This document shows, piece by piece, positions 23,069-35,800 of a stretch of DNA of 64,000 bases (positions are counted from its first letter, which is position 1; each line of letters starts with the position of its first letter). The translations under genes were made by a program, and so were the position numbers. Source of the stretch: Ectocarpus siliculosus (Eukaryota; Sar; Phaeophyceae; Ectocarpales; Ectocarpaceae); assembly GCA_000310025.1 (NCBI GenBank), contig FN649727.1, forward strand, positions 949,025 to 1,013,024, written 5' to 3'. The notes beneath the pieces were generated by a model. That model was not told where the DNA came from. It saw only the letters and a program-made list of their open reading frames with translations, and ran no database searches.

Positions 23069-23480
23069 TCACATGACAAGGTGGACGTCCTTCGCGCTCC
23101 TCTTTGCGCCCCTCGCACCGCCACCACCATCGCCGCCGCCGCCGCCACCACCGCCCTTGGACGTTAACAGCGATGCCGAGTCGCCGAAGAAGAGGAACTG
23201 AAGGGCGCACGGGAGGTCCGACAAGCGGATGCCCAGTGCCGAGGCCTTGAGCTCTCGGAAAGCCTCGTGAGCCAGCCGCCTAACAGAAGTATAGAACGCG
23301 GTCGTCTTTCACTCGTTGATAATACTGGTTGGCCGCTCCAGTCGAAGAGAAAATGTATATCAACCGAACTCAGGAAGAGTCGTTGAATCCGTGCTGGACT
23401 CCCAACAAATCAACGACATTTTATTGAGCATCAGCAACACAAACTGCCGACGACACTAACACCCCCATCACAGCCACCAC

Positions 23481-23543
<63 letters not shown>

Positions 23544-26018
23544 CAAAAAACAACCTACTTCAAGAACGTTGTTGGCAACACCCCTCCGGCAAAAAATGAC
23601 CCTGCCACCTGCAACCATGAAAAACACCCACCACCGATGAAACCGGTCCGGTCACCTGATCTCCCGCTTGGCGAGGTACTGGATGGGAGTCGTGGGCGTC
23701 GCCTGGTGCATCACCGCCCCGACCCCTCCCCCCTGCGTCGCCGCCAGGTCGTCCACGAAAGGGTAGCGCGTGAGCACGTCTGGGCGTGCGGCGACCACGT
23801 GCCGCTTCCTGAAGACTGTAACTGCCCCCGCTGCACCTGGTGGACCGGCGTCGATGTTCTTGTCCTGGGGAGGACAGGGGTTAGCGTTTGTAGAAGGGGG
23901 TGTGAAACTTGAGGATGAGCTTGGAAGAAGCCGACCCCTGGTATAAACAAAACCACAAAAACTGCGCATTCTCTCGCGAAAACCTCGTGGACGTAGCTAG
24001 CCTCCTGTTGTTGTGTTGTTAGAAACCCGACGACGCCCGCCCCGCTTCCTAGTCATAGTCATAATCATAGTCATAGTGATATCGAAGTCATAGTGATAGT
24101 GATATCGAATCCCCGTTGCTTGACAATACACTTCGCTTTGGCAATTCACGACGAAGCATCACGTGCACGCCCCCCCCCCCCCCCCCCCCGTATGTATGCA
24201 TGCCATTTCCCCCATTTTCAGTGCCGCTGAAAAACAACCGGAATACACCCCCGGGTGGGGTTCAACGACTTCCTACTGCCGCTCACCGCCAACACACGCT
24301 CGCGCAGCACCTCTGTCGGCGCCGCCGCATTGCCACCGTTAGCGCGAGGATGCTGCCGCTGCTGCCTTTGAGGGCTTGACGTTCTGCTCCGACATAGGGG
24401 TGCCGCCGCCCCCCGCTGCTTGTGCCGGCCCCTCGCGTGCTCTCTCATCGAGGACAGCACCTCCCTATCGGCGGCATCTGTGTTGTGGGTGTGAGTGTTC
24501 GGCGCATTGTTCAATACGCGGGACACGGGGAGGCAAGACTCATGAAAGAGACAAGAGAGAAGCTTGATTTATCCAGAGCGTGCTGTAATGATATATTTGT
24601 GACAGACTATACATGGGTGAGGTCCGTCGCGCTGTCCTTACTCGCGCATACGAACAGGTGTACATGTACTGCTGTACATTAAGTTCAAACACGCGCCAAG
24701 CATACAGCATGTAGCCGCTGACAGTGTCACCATGCTCTTGCCAAGTGCCTCCCCTCACAGGTTGAAAGGTTATATTGTTGCCTTGAGTGTATTCGGGCGT
24801 ACTTCAATAGCAATGCCTAACCCGACTTCGCGTTTGGCCCTTGCCACACACCGGCCGTTGTTCTCCACGTCTGGAGGGAGCTTGAAAGCAGATTGGGAAC
24901 ACTTTCAACAGCGCTGCCAAAAGTTCAAAGGAGGAGAAGTGCTGTTGAACGCATTTGTGCTGGATTTGCGGCATGCGCGCCAAGCGGTTCAGCTTACCCG
25001 TGGCGGCAAGCAGAGCGTCCAGCGAAAGGTTCTCCTGTCGATGGGAAGACAGCAAGCTCCGGATGCCATACGACGCCAGGCGCTGTGCACAACCACCACA
25101 CCAGCCGCGTCGCCCAACAGAGGAATACAAGCATGCGGCAGATTTTATGGATCGACAAAGTATGCAAATATTGTACCGGAGCTAGAACTACAGTACTTAC
25201 AATACAAACTGCGTCATTCGGTGAGACGAATAGTTACACGTTCTCTGCAGAGAGAGTCCGCAGACCGATCTGCCGTGTAGGATGCACAAGCACAAGATGT
25301 GACAACGCCTCGACCAAAGTTAGAAACTTGAGTGCTCTGCAGGACAAACACAGCAGTGACGGGTACACACATGGCGGCGTTGGAACCTTTCGTCGTGTGT
25401 TTTTTCGAAAATATGTCGTTTGAATCTTAATCTTCGGCAGCCTCTCTCTGCGTCGTGTCAGTAGGAAGTGCGGTAATTTACGTAGCCGACAGCAGTCAGT
25501 CGTGTTTTCAACCAGACGCTTAAACATTTCGAGAGGAAACGCTTTCCGTTCAGGTGGACCGCCAGTAGCCCCGAAGCGATACTGCACAACCACAAGGGCG
25601 CTGTTCTATCAAGTGCACCCCTCAGAGTCATGTCCTACAGCAGTAGTTTGAGCGCGGAGGGCACCGGCCGGGTCCTGGTTTTTAAAAATGTCCGTTAGGG
25701 AAATCAGCGCGGCGGTGGACTTTCAAGATTCCAAGGTCAGAAAAGCAACCGCCAACAACGCCGACAATAACGCTGACGGCACCAACAGCAGGAGCAGCAG
25801 CTGGAACATCACACCTGAGCAACGAGGTCGCGGGTCTCTGGCGGATAGCGAGCCAGGAAGTAGCGGACGTGAGCACTCCAGCCATCTAACCCACGCCCGT
25901 GTCCGATCCCGTCAAAGCCCCCACCGTTAAGGTAACCATGATTACGACTTGCTGCTCTTGGTTTCGGGTGCAGCTGTCCGCCGCGCATCGCCGTAGAAGG
26001 CCTTCGTGTCGTCGCCAT
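23069..26018 (-). CDS. Unrecognised five-exon gene, 299 residues
   Basis: Exons on the minus strand: 26018-25815, 25082-24998, 24477-24287, 23864-23656 and 23279-23069. All have GT-AG borders, and phases match at every junction (0/0, 1/2, 0/0, 2/1), totalling 900 nt, which supports the model strongly from exon 2 onward. The start at 26018 (MATTRRPSTAMRGG) is less certain. Exon 2 reads RLASYGIRSLLSSHRQENLS, exon 4 contains VAARPDVLTRYPFVDDLAAT and exon 5 LAHEAFRELKASALGIRLSD. The C-terminus has a Gly run and a basic end. No signal peptide, membrane segment or known catalytic motif was seen. A (CAA)n microsatellite lies in the last intron. Confidence 0.65.
23480..23543. repeat. (CAA)n microsatellite
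   Basis: About twenty uninterrupted CAA/ACA units, in the last intron of the unrecognised gene at 23069-26018. On the minus strand it would read as a poly-Cys or poly-Leu/Val frame, which is an artefact. Confidence 0.9.
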
Positions 26019-26410
26019 CCGAGCACCGGCCCCTCTCTACCAGGTCCGTGCTGAAATCATACACACCTTGATGTCTCTGCGTTACGTTGCCAGTTGCTCG
26101 CTATGTATGTCGCTCGGAGGTAGCAGACTGCTGTCTTTTGTTTCTAAGGGGCTCCGGGAAATCACAACCGTAGAAGCAGTTGTTTGTGCGCGAGGCCCCC
26201 GATCCACGTGTACAACGTGTACAACGTGTAGCCAGCCCAATCTTCTGGTGCCTTGTCTCCTCAACCACACAGCCTCTCGCTGGACACCTCACACACACAG
26301 CGTGACGGAAACATCCCCTCGTTCGCTTTGCCTACACGTCGTGTTGCACAAGAAACCGCTTGGCGCAACCGGAGGGACAACCAAACTGCAACTTCCGCCG
26401 CCGCAGCAGC

Positions 26411-29400
26411 ATGCCTCCTGCTGCAGCATCATGCGGCCGACAGCAGCAGCAGAGTCTGCGTGCCGGACCGCTCCTGGTCGTGGCGCTGGTGGCCGTCAAC
26501 CTCTCGACTGCACCTCTGCTCGTTACGGCAAAATCTCTGCCGCGCTCGAGATGGGTGGCTGCGTCTTCGAATGGAGGCAGCTTGCATGACAGCAGCGCCT
26601 CGTCGAATGCTCGAGCGGTAGCGGTTGGAGCGCGCTGCGGCGCGACCAGCAGCGGCAACGAGGACGAGGGAGAGGATACCGCCGAGGTGTGTGTGCAGTA
26701 CACAGCAGTCGATGTTTGTATTAACCGGTATGGTGCGATCAACGAGAAATAAGAAAGGGAGTGGGGTGCAGTTTGACTCAAAAGTTGGCCGCGGTCGGCG
26801 GAATTCACTTGATTTTGAGAAAGCGGCAGATCGCGGTGTGTGTGCGGTGTGCGGTGGAGGTTGCGAGTCGGCTCGAGAGTTGAGTACAAGTACATATTCC
26901 AGTTTCCAGAAAGAGGGCTTGGTCGATGGGAGCTTTAGAATGGTCAGGGTGCTGGGCGTTCGTTTCATGCGTGCCCCATGTTTGCGGCACAACGGGCCAT
27001 TTTGCCGTGTCGACATGCGGCGCAATTCATCCCTCACAACTCACAACGCGATTTTGTCTTCATGGACGTGCCGACGTCCGTGCCATCGCCTTTCGACCGT
27101 CAGTCTCCCAGTTCGTCCGTGAGCGAGGGCGGTCTGGCCGCAACGGTGAAAGAAACCATCTCCAAGTTGATGGATGTGGTCGGGAGCTTGCTGGGGGGGA
27201 AGGGAAGCAAAAGCGGCGGCGCAGCAGACGACGGTACCAAGGCCAAAAAGTCGTCAAAAAAAAAAACGAACAGCAGTAGCGGCGGCTTCACGGAGGCGTT
27301 CGAGGCCAAGTACGGCAAGAGGTGAGCGAGTTACATCTAAGCGTTGTGAGTATGGCGGCGGGGGGGGTTGCAAACCGCGGTGGTTTTGTGGCCGATACAT
27401 CCATTGTTGGATGTATGCGCGCTTGTCCTGAATACTGCTGTGTCGCAAGCGAAGCGACTACAACGAATTTCGGCCTTCATCTCTCGGGAGCACAACAACG
27501 AGTATATTATTACATTCAGCGACACCGTCGATCTTCTCCCCTGTCGTCAACCCCGGTCCCTCCCTCCGCCTGGGCATGTGCACGTTGGTGGACAATTTCC
27601 TCACACGCAGACTTGATGCTCTCTTGTCCTTTTATCACCCGTGGCGCCTTTACCTCGGCCCTCCGGCTCGGAATGAAGACACCCCAAATTCAACGAGAAA
27701 TCGTTCGGCGACGCAACGGAGACCGCGTGGGGGCGCAACCGGCTGTGCTTGGTCTACATCGCGGCCGAGAAAGGAAGCGGCGGCAAGGCGGCCAAGGTCG
27801 ACGACGCCATCTGCAAGGCCCTCGCAGACCCCGAGGTGAGAGAGGTGGAGTGCGCCGACGGTCGGGTGCCGTACAACGTTCGTTTCGTGTGCGACTACTG
27901 TTTCGCCAGGCAACATGCAGCACCCGAGTGTGTGTAGGCTTATACCGTACATGTACAAGGTTTTGGGCGCTGCGCGCCCCCGCTTTATTTGAAGCGATTC
28001 CAAGGCAATGTTTTCTCTGAAAGTGGGTGTAGGATGTTGTTAAAATGAAGGTAGGCACCGATGGCAGTTAAAATTTCCGTGAAGGTGGAGTTCCCATGAT
28101 GGAGGTTCGTGTGTGATTTAAGGAGATGTAAAGGTCCATTATTTGTTTCCCATCGCCGTGCCCAGTACCCCTCCATTGTCTGATACACATCCAGAACTCA
28201 GAACTGCAAAAAATAGACAAAATTGTCGGCTGAACTGCGAATGAAGAAAGACAGCACTACCAATTTAACGCACTACTTGAACTGCAAAAAAAGAATAAAG
28301 ACAGCACGAAGAATTGGACGCACTACTTGAATTCTGAACAAATGAAGTCATAGAGTAGCTACAGAGGAGTGGGAGGAGTGGGCCGGGGTAGCAATCGAGA
28401 GTGGAGGTAGAAAGGAGTGTAATTTCGAAGACAACGTGGATAAACAAACACACACACATTATGAGAGGAGAGAGAGAGAATACGGTACCAAGGTGATAGG
28501 AGGTGAGTGCATACCGTGTGAAGGTATTAGAAGAAAAAAAAAATGTACATACCTTGTGAAGGTGTTAGAAGAAGAAGAAAAAATGTACAGCAGTAGCACA
28601 CGGAATCGGAACAAACAACAGACCATTCCGACGCGAGAGCGGTCAAGAGAGAAGGCAAAAATGAAAAGAGAATGTGGATAGACAGACCGTCAAAGACATA
28701 GAGAGACGGAGGAACGGAGGAGAAGGAGGCACACACAGAGAGGGCCGTACTTCGAGTGGAATGCGTGGTATGATGGTACAGAGCGGGGTGACAGCAGCAG
28801 GCGAGGGAGATAAAAGTGGAATGTCCACCAAAATGCCAAATTTCCAGAGGAAATACTGCTCTGTGAGAGCCCGAGAAGACCGGAATAGAGCGCTCACAGA
28901 AGCCGAAAGAAGCAAAATGAAGCGTTCTCAGAGAGAACTTAAATTGTAAGAAGGCTATACGACACAAGATAACACACCCCACGGACTGATTTTCAAAGCT
29001 CAGTTGCTCCACGACAAAGAGGACGCATAAACGAAACGATACGATACGTTTTCGGAAAGCTCTCGACAAGGCGGCTTCAACGCCGCCGTTTTCGGCGCTG
29101 GTCCAGGGGGTGTGTTATCTTGTGTCGTACACGGTATGTCATGAATAGCTGCTGGTCCATCTTTTGGCTAGACGGACTTGTTGATCCCCATGGTGCTTGC
29201 TCTACGGTGTCACAGAAATTGGCAGCATGAGCACGTCTGCCGCTCCAAGTACCGTTCACATAGGAGTATTGACATGAGTGCCGTCTATCTCGTACGGCCC
29301 TCACGATACACGTGAGGGCCGGCCGCGCTTGACGCATCGCACCCGATGGAAGGGTGTGTTTGTTTCTACTCGAAGCCGTAGCCGTTGCTCCTCTATCTGC

Positions 29401-32400
29401 ATTTCCCCGACTCTATACCACTCACTCCCATAACCCCCCGCACCCACTTGCACTCGCTCACGTTCCAACCATTGAGCAATCGATCACACATACCCTCTTC
29501 TCTGTTGCCACACCCCCATCCTCCCGCCAATGTAAATGTACACCGCGCCAGGTAGCCGAGTTCATCGACTCGAGCTTCGTCATGTGGGTCCCTGGGGGGA
29601 AGAGCTCCACCCAACGTGCGGCGGCTTCAGCGGCGGCGGCTAAGCGCGTAGGTGCGCGGTCCTTGCCCTTCCTCGGGGTGGTGAACACCGCTTCGGAAAC
29701 CGACAAGATGACCCTGGAGAGGAAGCTCGAGCGGTCGACGGTGGCGATGCACCACTGCAACCCCCCACCCTCGGCGAGCCAGGTACGGCGTGAATTCTGC
29801 CGGCGGCATGTCCTTAAAGTAAAGTGACAGCTTGTTTTTTTTTTTGTGCATGATGGAACGCTCGTGTGAAACGGCAAGATGAGGTTGCTGGATGCTCTGG
29901 TCCCATGGGGTGAAAGATAAGGACCTACTGTCAACCTCCGGCGGGGGGGGGCAGAGGGGGTTATACTTCTCCCGCTGCGTGTTGATCTCATTTTGTACAC
30001 TGGGTTGGTCCGCTAGGACATATGAACGACAGCAGATGATGGACATATTTGAACTTCGTACAGACTTCGTTGTTTTCAGGTGCGCAGGCTTGACCAGTGC
30101 TAGATCATCATCCCCTTGGCAATACAGTAGACGTGTGTCATACTTTGCTGCTACAGCACGTACTGTGGGTAATGGATCGAGGTCAGCTTGCCAAGCTTGA
30201 AGTACGGAGGTTGAAATACCTTTTTTCGCCTGTTTTTCTTTCATAGTCGAGGTTTTTTGTGTCTGTTCGAGACAAGAAAATCAAATTTCGCCACCCATGG
30301 CTTTCGGGCACCGCTGTCTCCGCCGTAACTCTTGTTTTTTTTGCAGATGGTGAGCTGGATGGCTCGCGTACTGGAGCTCAAGAAGAGCCTGCTAGAAGTC
30401 GAGCTCGCGGAGCAACAGTAAGTCACCAACTTCTTCCGTTTGAACATTGTCGATATGTTTCGCCGTTGTTGAGTTGCTGAGCAGCAGCACGTCTTGCGTA
30501 TGCCTCCGCCCCCCCGTCGCGCGCGGCACCTTCTGAAATTGCCGAGGTACACCGTCTTTACCTCAACCTGTTGGCATTGCTCCGCTGTAGCCCTGTCCTG
30601 TAGGGCTTGGACGTCAAAAGGGTGCGATTGTGTTGAAAATCTCACCTCTTCCATACGATCACCTTAAGCTGTGCGGGACTGTAGTCGGAGCACGGGCGAA
30701 GGTTGTTGCTGCTTTCCGTTGTTCTTCCTTCGCGCGCACTCCGTGCAGCCAGAATCCACACCGGCCGATTGCCACACCCTATGTAATCGCACGCGACCGG
30801 ACCCGATCGCACACTGAACAGAAGGGCACAAGACTCGGCACACAGCAGCAATCTGACATGATGTCGTTGCAAAACATATGATGACGATAAATTATCATAA
30901 ATAAGGCACCAGCACATGGCTACCTCCACATACCATAACGCGATCGCCCCCGTCGCCATTTTCCCTTGACCTCCCCGCCCCCCGCTGCACTTTCCCTCAC
31001 TCACCACGGGCGTCCAAACCTCAACCAAAACGTGAAAACGCATGGGACATCAGACGATTGAAAGACGAAGACACCATTTACACGGAGCGAGTAGAAGGGT
31101 ACTCCAAGTCTCTCAAGGACGACGCGCTGCGGGAGGTGAGGGAGAGGGAGGAGGAGGCCGAGCGGGCAAGGCTGGCGGAGGAGCAGAGGGTGGCGCAAGA
31201 GGCCCTTGAGGCGAAGCTTCGGGAGGACGTGGAACGGTGCGTACAGAAACGAGTTTTTGCCACTTCACGTGGAAGAGATAAGGAGGGAGAAAACGTTCGG
31301 GGTTGGGCGTCCGTGGCCTCGAGGGGTACTTGTTTAGGTTCCCAGGTCTTTGGACGTACTGCTGCTCAAGTACCACTTTGCGTGGGGTGGTTCAGTGATA
31401 TCGCCGCGGAGCAGACGCATTCACAAACTCTCACCACCCATGCAAATGCGAAAACCTGCTTGACTGTGCCGCCAAGGAGGGCCGCGCGGGCCGCGGTCCC
31501 TTCAAAGCAGTAGCCGACGTAGCCCCGAGGGCTCAGGTAGGCGCAACGCCCCCCTTTGTTCCCCCGAACCTCGAGAACTTCCACCACTGCCATCAGTGTC
31601 TCTCGCCTGCCTACCCATGACACTCTTATGACTTCGTTCTTTTTTTGTTGTTGTGAATACTGTGCTGCTTTTACTGCCGGACACCCAAATCGCCCAGACG
31701 AGAAAAGAAGGCGGCGGAGCTGGGGCAAGAGCCGCCAGAGTCAGCCGTGAAGGGGGCTGAGGCCACGGCGGCGACGCTCATGCTGCGGCTCGCGGACGGT
31801 TCGCGGATCCGGCGACGGTTCTTGAGATCGGACCCCATGGGGAAGGTGCTCGACTGGGCGGACGTGCAGGGGGTGGACCTAGACGCGCAGAGGTTATCCT
31901 CCACGATGCCAAAGGTGAGAGCCACGCTGCTTTTTTAGCGCTGATACCACGTTCAGGAAGTTCGTCTTACGCTTCGTTGTCGTTGTTGTTGTTGCTGCTG
32001 AGAGCAGACCCGTTGTGTCATCAAAGTGACTAGCTGGCGTGCGGTGTGGCATCGTCTGGGGTAACTTTTCTTTGTTGTTGTGGACGCGCGATTGCCTGGG
32101 TATGCCAAAAGCCGCCCAGCCGTCTCTACGCGTATGGCTCGGAAAAATACCGACGGGATGGAAAGACGGGTTTCAATGCAACCATTCGGGCTGTGCGTGT
32201 ACGTGAAGATCACTGCTCGTTCAGAATTTGTGTCCTGAACACGAATCTCAACAAGGATGCATGAAGCACCGCTAGGGTAGGTTCCGCACCACTCCGCCCG
32301 GCAACCGCCGGACTGCCTGCAAATAGTAGACTGATACAATACCGGCGGTGGGGGTATCCACTGTGCTCTCCTGTCCGGGTCTACTTCCACAAGGGTGCAA

Positions 32401-32705
32401 ATTATGCGGGTTCATCCCAGTTGATGCGCTGTCGTGGCCGATTTTCAGACCTGTGCACTCGTATGCGACGGTTTGGGTGCTTCGATGACCACATGGGATA
32501 TTGCTCGCTCGTTATCTGTGGCCAGGCGTCTTTCTCTCACCCCGGTGACTCGGGAATGACGATCGAGGAAGCCGGCCTCGGAAGGCAAGCGCTGCTGTTC
32601 GTGGAGCAGAAGCCTAAGGAGGCCACGGGCGATTCCGATGGGACTGTGGACGACACGGAAGCGGCAGCAGCAGCTGGCGACGAGGACGCTGAGCAAGAGT
32701 CATAG
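26411..32705 (+). CDS. UAS-UBX domain protein, FAF2/UBXD8-like Cdc48 adaptor
   Basis: Eight exons: 26411-26686, 26948-27321, 27679-27835, 29552-29782, 30347-30417, 31054-31236, 31698-31914 and 32526-32705. All borders are GT-AG and all phases fit, giving 562 residues. The block FTEAFEAKYGKRHPKF spans the exon 2/3 junction and matches the start of the FAF2 UAS (thioredoxin-like) domain, which continues through LCLVYIAAEK and VAEFIDSSFVMW. Exons 5-6 encode a charged coiled coil (REREEEAERARLAEEQRV). Exons 7-8 encode a UBX domain (LMLRLADGSRIRRRFLRSD, then IEEAGLGRQALLFVEQ), which binds Cdc48/p97. FAF2 links Cdc48 to ubiquitinated membrane proteins in ER-associated degradation. Exon 1 adds a hydrophobic segment (LLVVALVAVNLSTAPLLVTA), a signal peptide or anchor; no UBA domain is visible. 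The exon 1/2 junction is the weakest; an alternative start is the ATG at 27062. Confidence 0.9.
27836..29551. other. Intron 3 of the FAF2-like gene
   Basis: A 1.7-kb intron. It carries two imperfect copies of a 75-bp unit at 28200-28340 (GAACTGCAAAAAA, AAGACAGCAC, CGCACTACTTGAA) and a MITE at 28956-29135. No independent gene was seen. Confidence 0.6.
28956..29135. mobile_element. MITE of the GACACAAGATAACACACCCC family
   Basis: Left TIR TATACGACACAAGATAACAC continues to ACCCC; the right TIR is the inverse, ending in TGTCGTACACGGTA. The subterminal block GGACTGATTTTCAAAGCTCA is shared with the copy at 55785-55993. 180 bp, non-coding, in an intron of the FAF2-like gene. Confidence 0.75.
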
Positions 32706-33864
32706 CCACCTTGATTTAGGAGTTAGGATTGACAAGCAGCGGGCGGTATTTCCAACGGGGAAGATACGTCGCCACCATTTGGGCGGATCGAACAATTAGT
32801 CCATTGGTTGGAGCCTTCCATCTTTTAAGGAGACTTTTTTCTTGTCTCCGTCCCTGATGCGAGAGGACACTCGCGTCTAGGCGTCGTCTGGTCGTGACAG
32901 ACAAAGTAGGTTGGTCGCCGTGTAAGCGTCGTGGCCACTGTGTCGTTTTCGGCTGGCCTGCATCGTGCAGAGCGGAAGACTTGGTTGGCCTGGAATGTTT
33001 GAAGAGGCCGGGTTTTGCGTAGTGGCGTGGGTACTTGGTAGGGCAGGAGTTGCGCGTTTTTCTGGGACAATATCGGACATTCAACGCTATAGTACGCGCA
33101 TCGCGGCGGGCGCTCGTGATTGTATGGTGTAGAAAATTTCGTTTGCGATCGGCGCTTTGAAATGACATGTGTCAGGCTTGCCGGGAGAATGCGCTTGATC
33201 CTGAATCTTGGAAGCACCCGCCACATACGCGATTATTTTTTCTGAGCTTCTCGGCGTTTCTCGCCGCGTGAGAGAGGGCTGGCCGCCCTGCTGGGCCAAT
33301 GAACGAACTCGAGAAAAAATGCCTCATCCATGCGTGAACGACTTCTTTCGATTGATTGATCACGGACGGTGTGTGCACCATTCCCCGATCCCAGCAGTCA
33401 TCGTAATCCCTTGCCCCCCACGGCTGCGGAAATACCAACCGGTACCAATAACGGTGACATGGGCGGCAAAACGTGTACGTTGATCTATTGTTGGATCAAT
33501 CGTGATGACGCGGCCGGTTTTCCGATCAATAGGCGCGCTCCAGGTAACCTTCTGCTCAATACTTAGCGATGGGCTCGCATGAGGCAGAGGCCACTGTGCA
33601 AGCCCCCACTAGAAAAAACAGTTCGTCGGATATGCGGAGGTCGCCCATCAAGACCGGCGGATCGGAGCCCAAACGGGAACTTGCATATATCCCATCCGCT
33701 TCTCTTCAATCATCGGCACCAACAGGTCATCTTCATCGTGCGTTGTTATCCCGTCGAAGACCACCACACCGATAAGCCACTCCACTTCTGCACGGGTAAC
33801 ACGACTGAGGGTGGCTTCTTCAAAAGCAAAAGAGCGACCACGCACACAAGAAACGTTTTTCCTC
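32706..33864. other. Intergenic between convergent genes
   Basis: Between the 3' ends of the FAF2-like and EIF1AD-like genes. It should hold both 3' untranslated regions. Short open frames on the minus strand have no recognised motif. Confidence 0.5.
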
Positions 33865-35800
33865 TCATTCCTCATCCGAGTCAGAATCTGAGTCTTCCTC
33901 GTCATCTTCGTGGTCCACCCGCAGCCGCATCATAGCCGCCCTGTTGTTGTTAACGAACAAATCACTCATGTCATCCTCCTCCTCCTCCTCTTCATCCTCG
34001 TCACCCTCTTGTTCACCACGCCCTGCCCCGCTCGGGACCTCTCCTGCCCCATCCCCACCAACCTTGACACCGGAACCGACTTCCTTTTCTGCGGTCGCTG
34101 CCGTTGCCGCGACCTCCCCCCCACCATTGCCTTTTTCTTCTATCGCGGCGGCACCCATCCCTTTACTACCACCGCTATCGCTGCTCCCGCCGCCGTCGGC
34201 GACCGCGTCACCCCAGCCGTCTCTAGGGCCGCTCGACCCCGCCCCCGCAGCAAGCAGAGCCCCGCCGAAAGCATCGTCCGCCGGCCAGAGCTCCCGTTTC
34301 TTGAGGTGCTTTATTTGGTCCTTGTTGAGGATGTGTTCCACGCGATGTCTCACCTGCGGCAATTGTGGCGTGGACGCAAGCAGCAGCGGCGCAGAAAACA
34401 GTAAGGCAACACGAGCCAAAGGAGCGCATACTGCGCCAAATCAGATGCACACGGTACAATCACAGTTCTGTTTCGCCTGCTTCTTTCGTAGGGTGTTGAC
34501 TCTGGACAAATTCGGGCGCAGGGTTCATACTCGTGAAGCAAACCATCAAAAACAGGTGGCGTTGTTGCTATAATAGTAACCATTGCTCTCATGTCCTGCA
34601 CTCGGTTGGTGGTCGCCCGTATTCTACCACGGATTCTCCGTTGGGAGGCACACGGGTCCGTTTGATACCATCAACTCGGCAAAAAAGTACCCGAACAAAA
34701 ACCCTCGACGCGGACCAACGCCGCCGCCTATTGCCGTACCATACACATACAACGCTGCTTCACGCTATTTAGCACCCAACAATTTTGTTGATGCCTGAAA
34801 ACACCACAACAACAACCCCTTGAGCAGTCACACTTGGCGCAGGTAGAAACGGTTAGGGAGGCAGGGGGTGTTAGCACTCACTTTCCCCGTCTCCCCTGCG
34901 CTTGTTTCGAAGTCCCCCGCCGAGGTGGAAGTGATGAGGTAGTCCCCCCGCTTCACCCAGATCAGCTTGCGGAATCTCGTGGGGAGGAGCGCCAGCGATG
35001 GTTCTCCATTGGCCAGCATGATCTGACAGGTCGTTGGCCCGGCCGGTGGGGAGCGGGGGCGGGAGGCGGTGAGGTTGTACGTGTTTCCGGGCCACTGAAG
35101 GCAAGGTGAGTTAACACACCGCTGCCAACGCCATGCACTAGACACTACAAGTACAACTGCTGTAGTCCAATGCTCCGTTTCGCATGTAACGTGCATTGGC
35201 GGGGCTTTTCCCTTGACATGCAGTGACACAATCAGCGGTGTTCAGAAGGGGGCCAGTGGTGGTAACAACTTCCCATGCTACTGTCGTCAAGAACATTGTA
35301 CCACACACACCCGCCAACTTCTCTCTTTCGTAGATACAGCAAACTCGCGTCATGTTCAGAATATCAATATATTGCCCACGATGTACCAACGTACGTTTAC
35401 TGCTATCATACAATGGTACCTCGGAGTTGAGACACTCAGCCCCTCCCCCCCCCCAACAAATGTAAGAACGTAGGCGTTCAGGCAACAGCCCTATGTACAC
35501 TAAAACTAGTATACCAGTAGCCGGTATTGGGCTACCCCGAAGAAATAAAGAGAAATGAGCCGCGGACTAAGTGAGAAGACAGCGCGTACCGCCGTCACCA
35601 TGAAACATGACTCTACATACACGCACATTGGAGGCACAAGCATGGTTCTATTGTAAGAAGCAACCAACCTCGATAATGTTCGAGCCTCGGGGAGCTTGCG
35701 CCAGCACGATCTCCTCGTTCTCGCCCGGCTCGGGTGTGCTGTTGAGATAGTCGTCCGTGACCGATTTGCGGTAGAGCGTCCTTCGCCCGACCCCCGCCAT
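33865..35800 (-). CDS. EIF1AD homologue (S1/eIF1A-like RNA-binding protein)
   Basis: Exons 35800-35669, 35094-34882 and 34353-33865 join in phase 0 and give 277 residues. Residues 30-140 form the eIF1A-like OB fold: EIVLAQAPRGSNIIE, then NTYNLTA, then the signature LPTRFRKLIWVKRGDYLI, and after the next junction VEHILNKDQIKHLKKRELWP. The C-terminus ends in a serine/acidic tail after DDMSDLFVNNNR, matching the DSDLFVNTNR motif of EIF1AD. EIF1AD is a small conserved RNA-binding protein linked to late maturation of the small ribosomal subunit. The linker at residues 155-235 is long, Gly/Ala-rich and acidic compared with animal proteins of about 165 residues. The start ATG at 35800 is the first of the exon. 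It is divergent from the plastid protein gene at 36930. Confidence 0.92.

Noticed and set aside
23421-23627. Poly-cysteine open frame
   Set aside because: It is the translation of the (CAA)n microsatellite.
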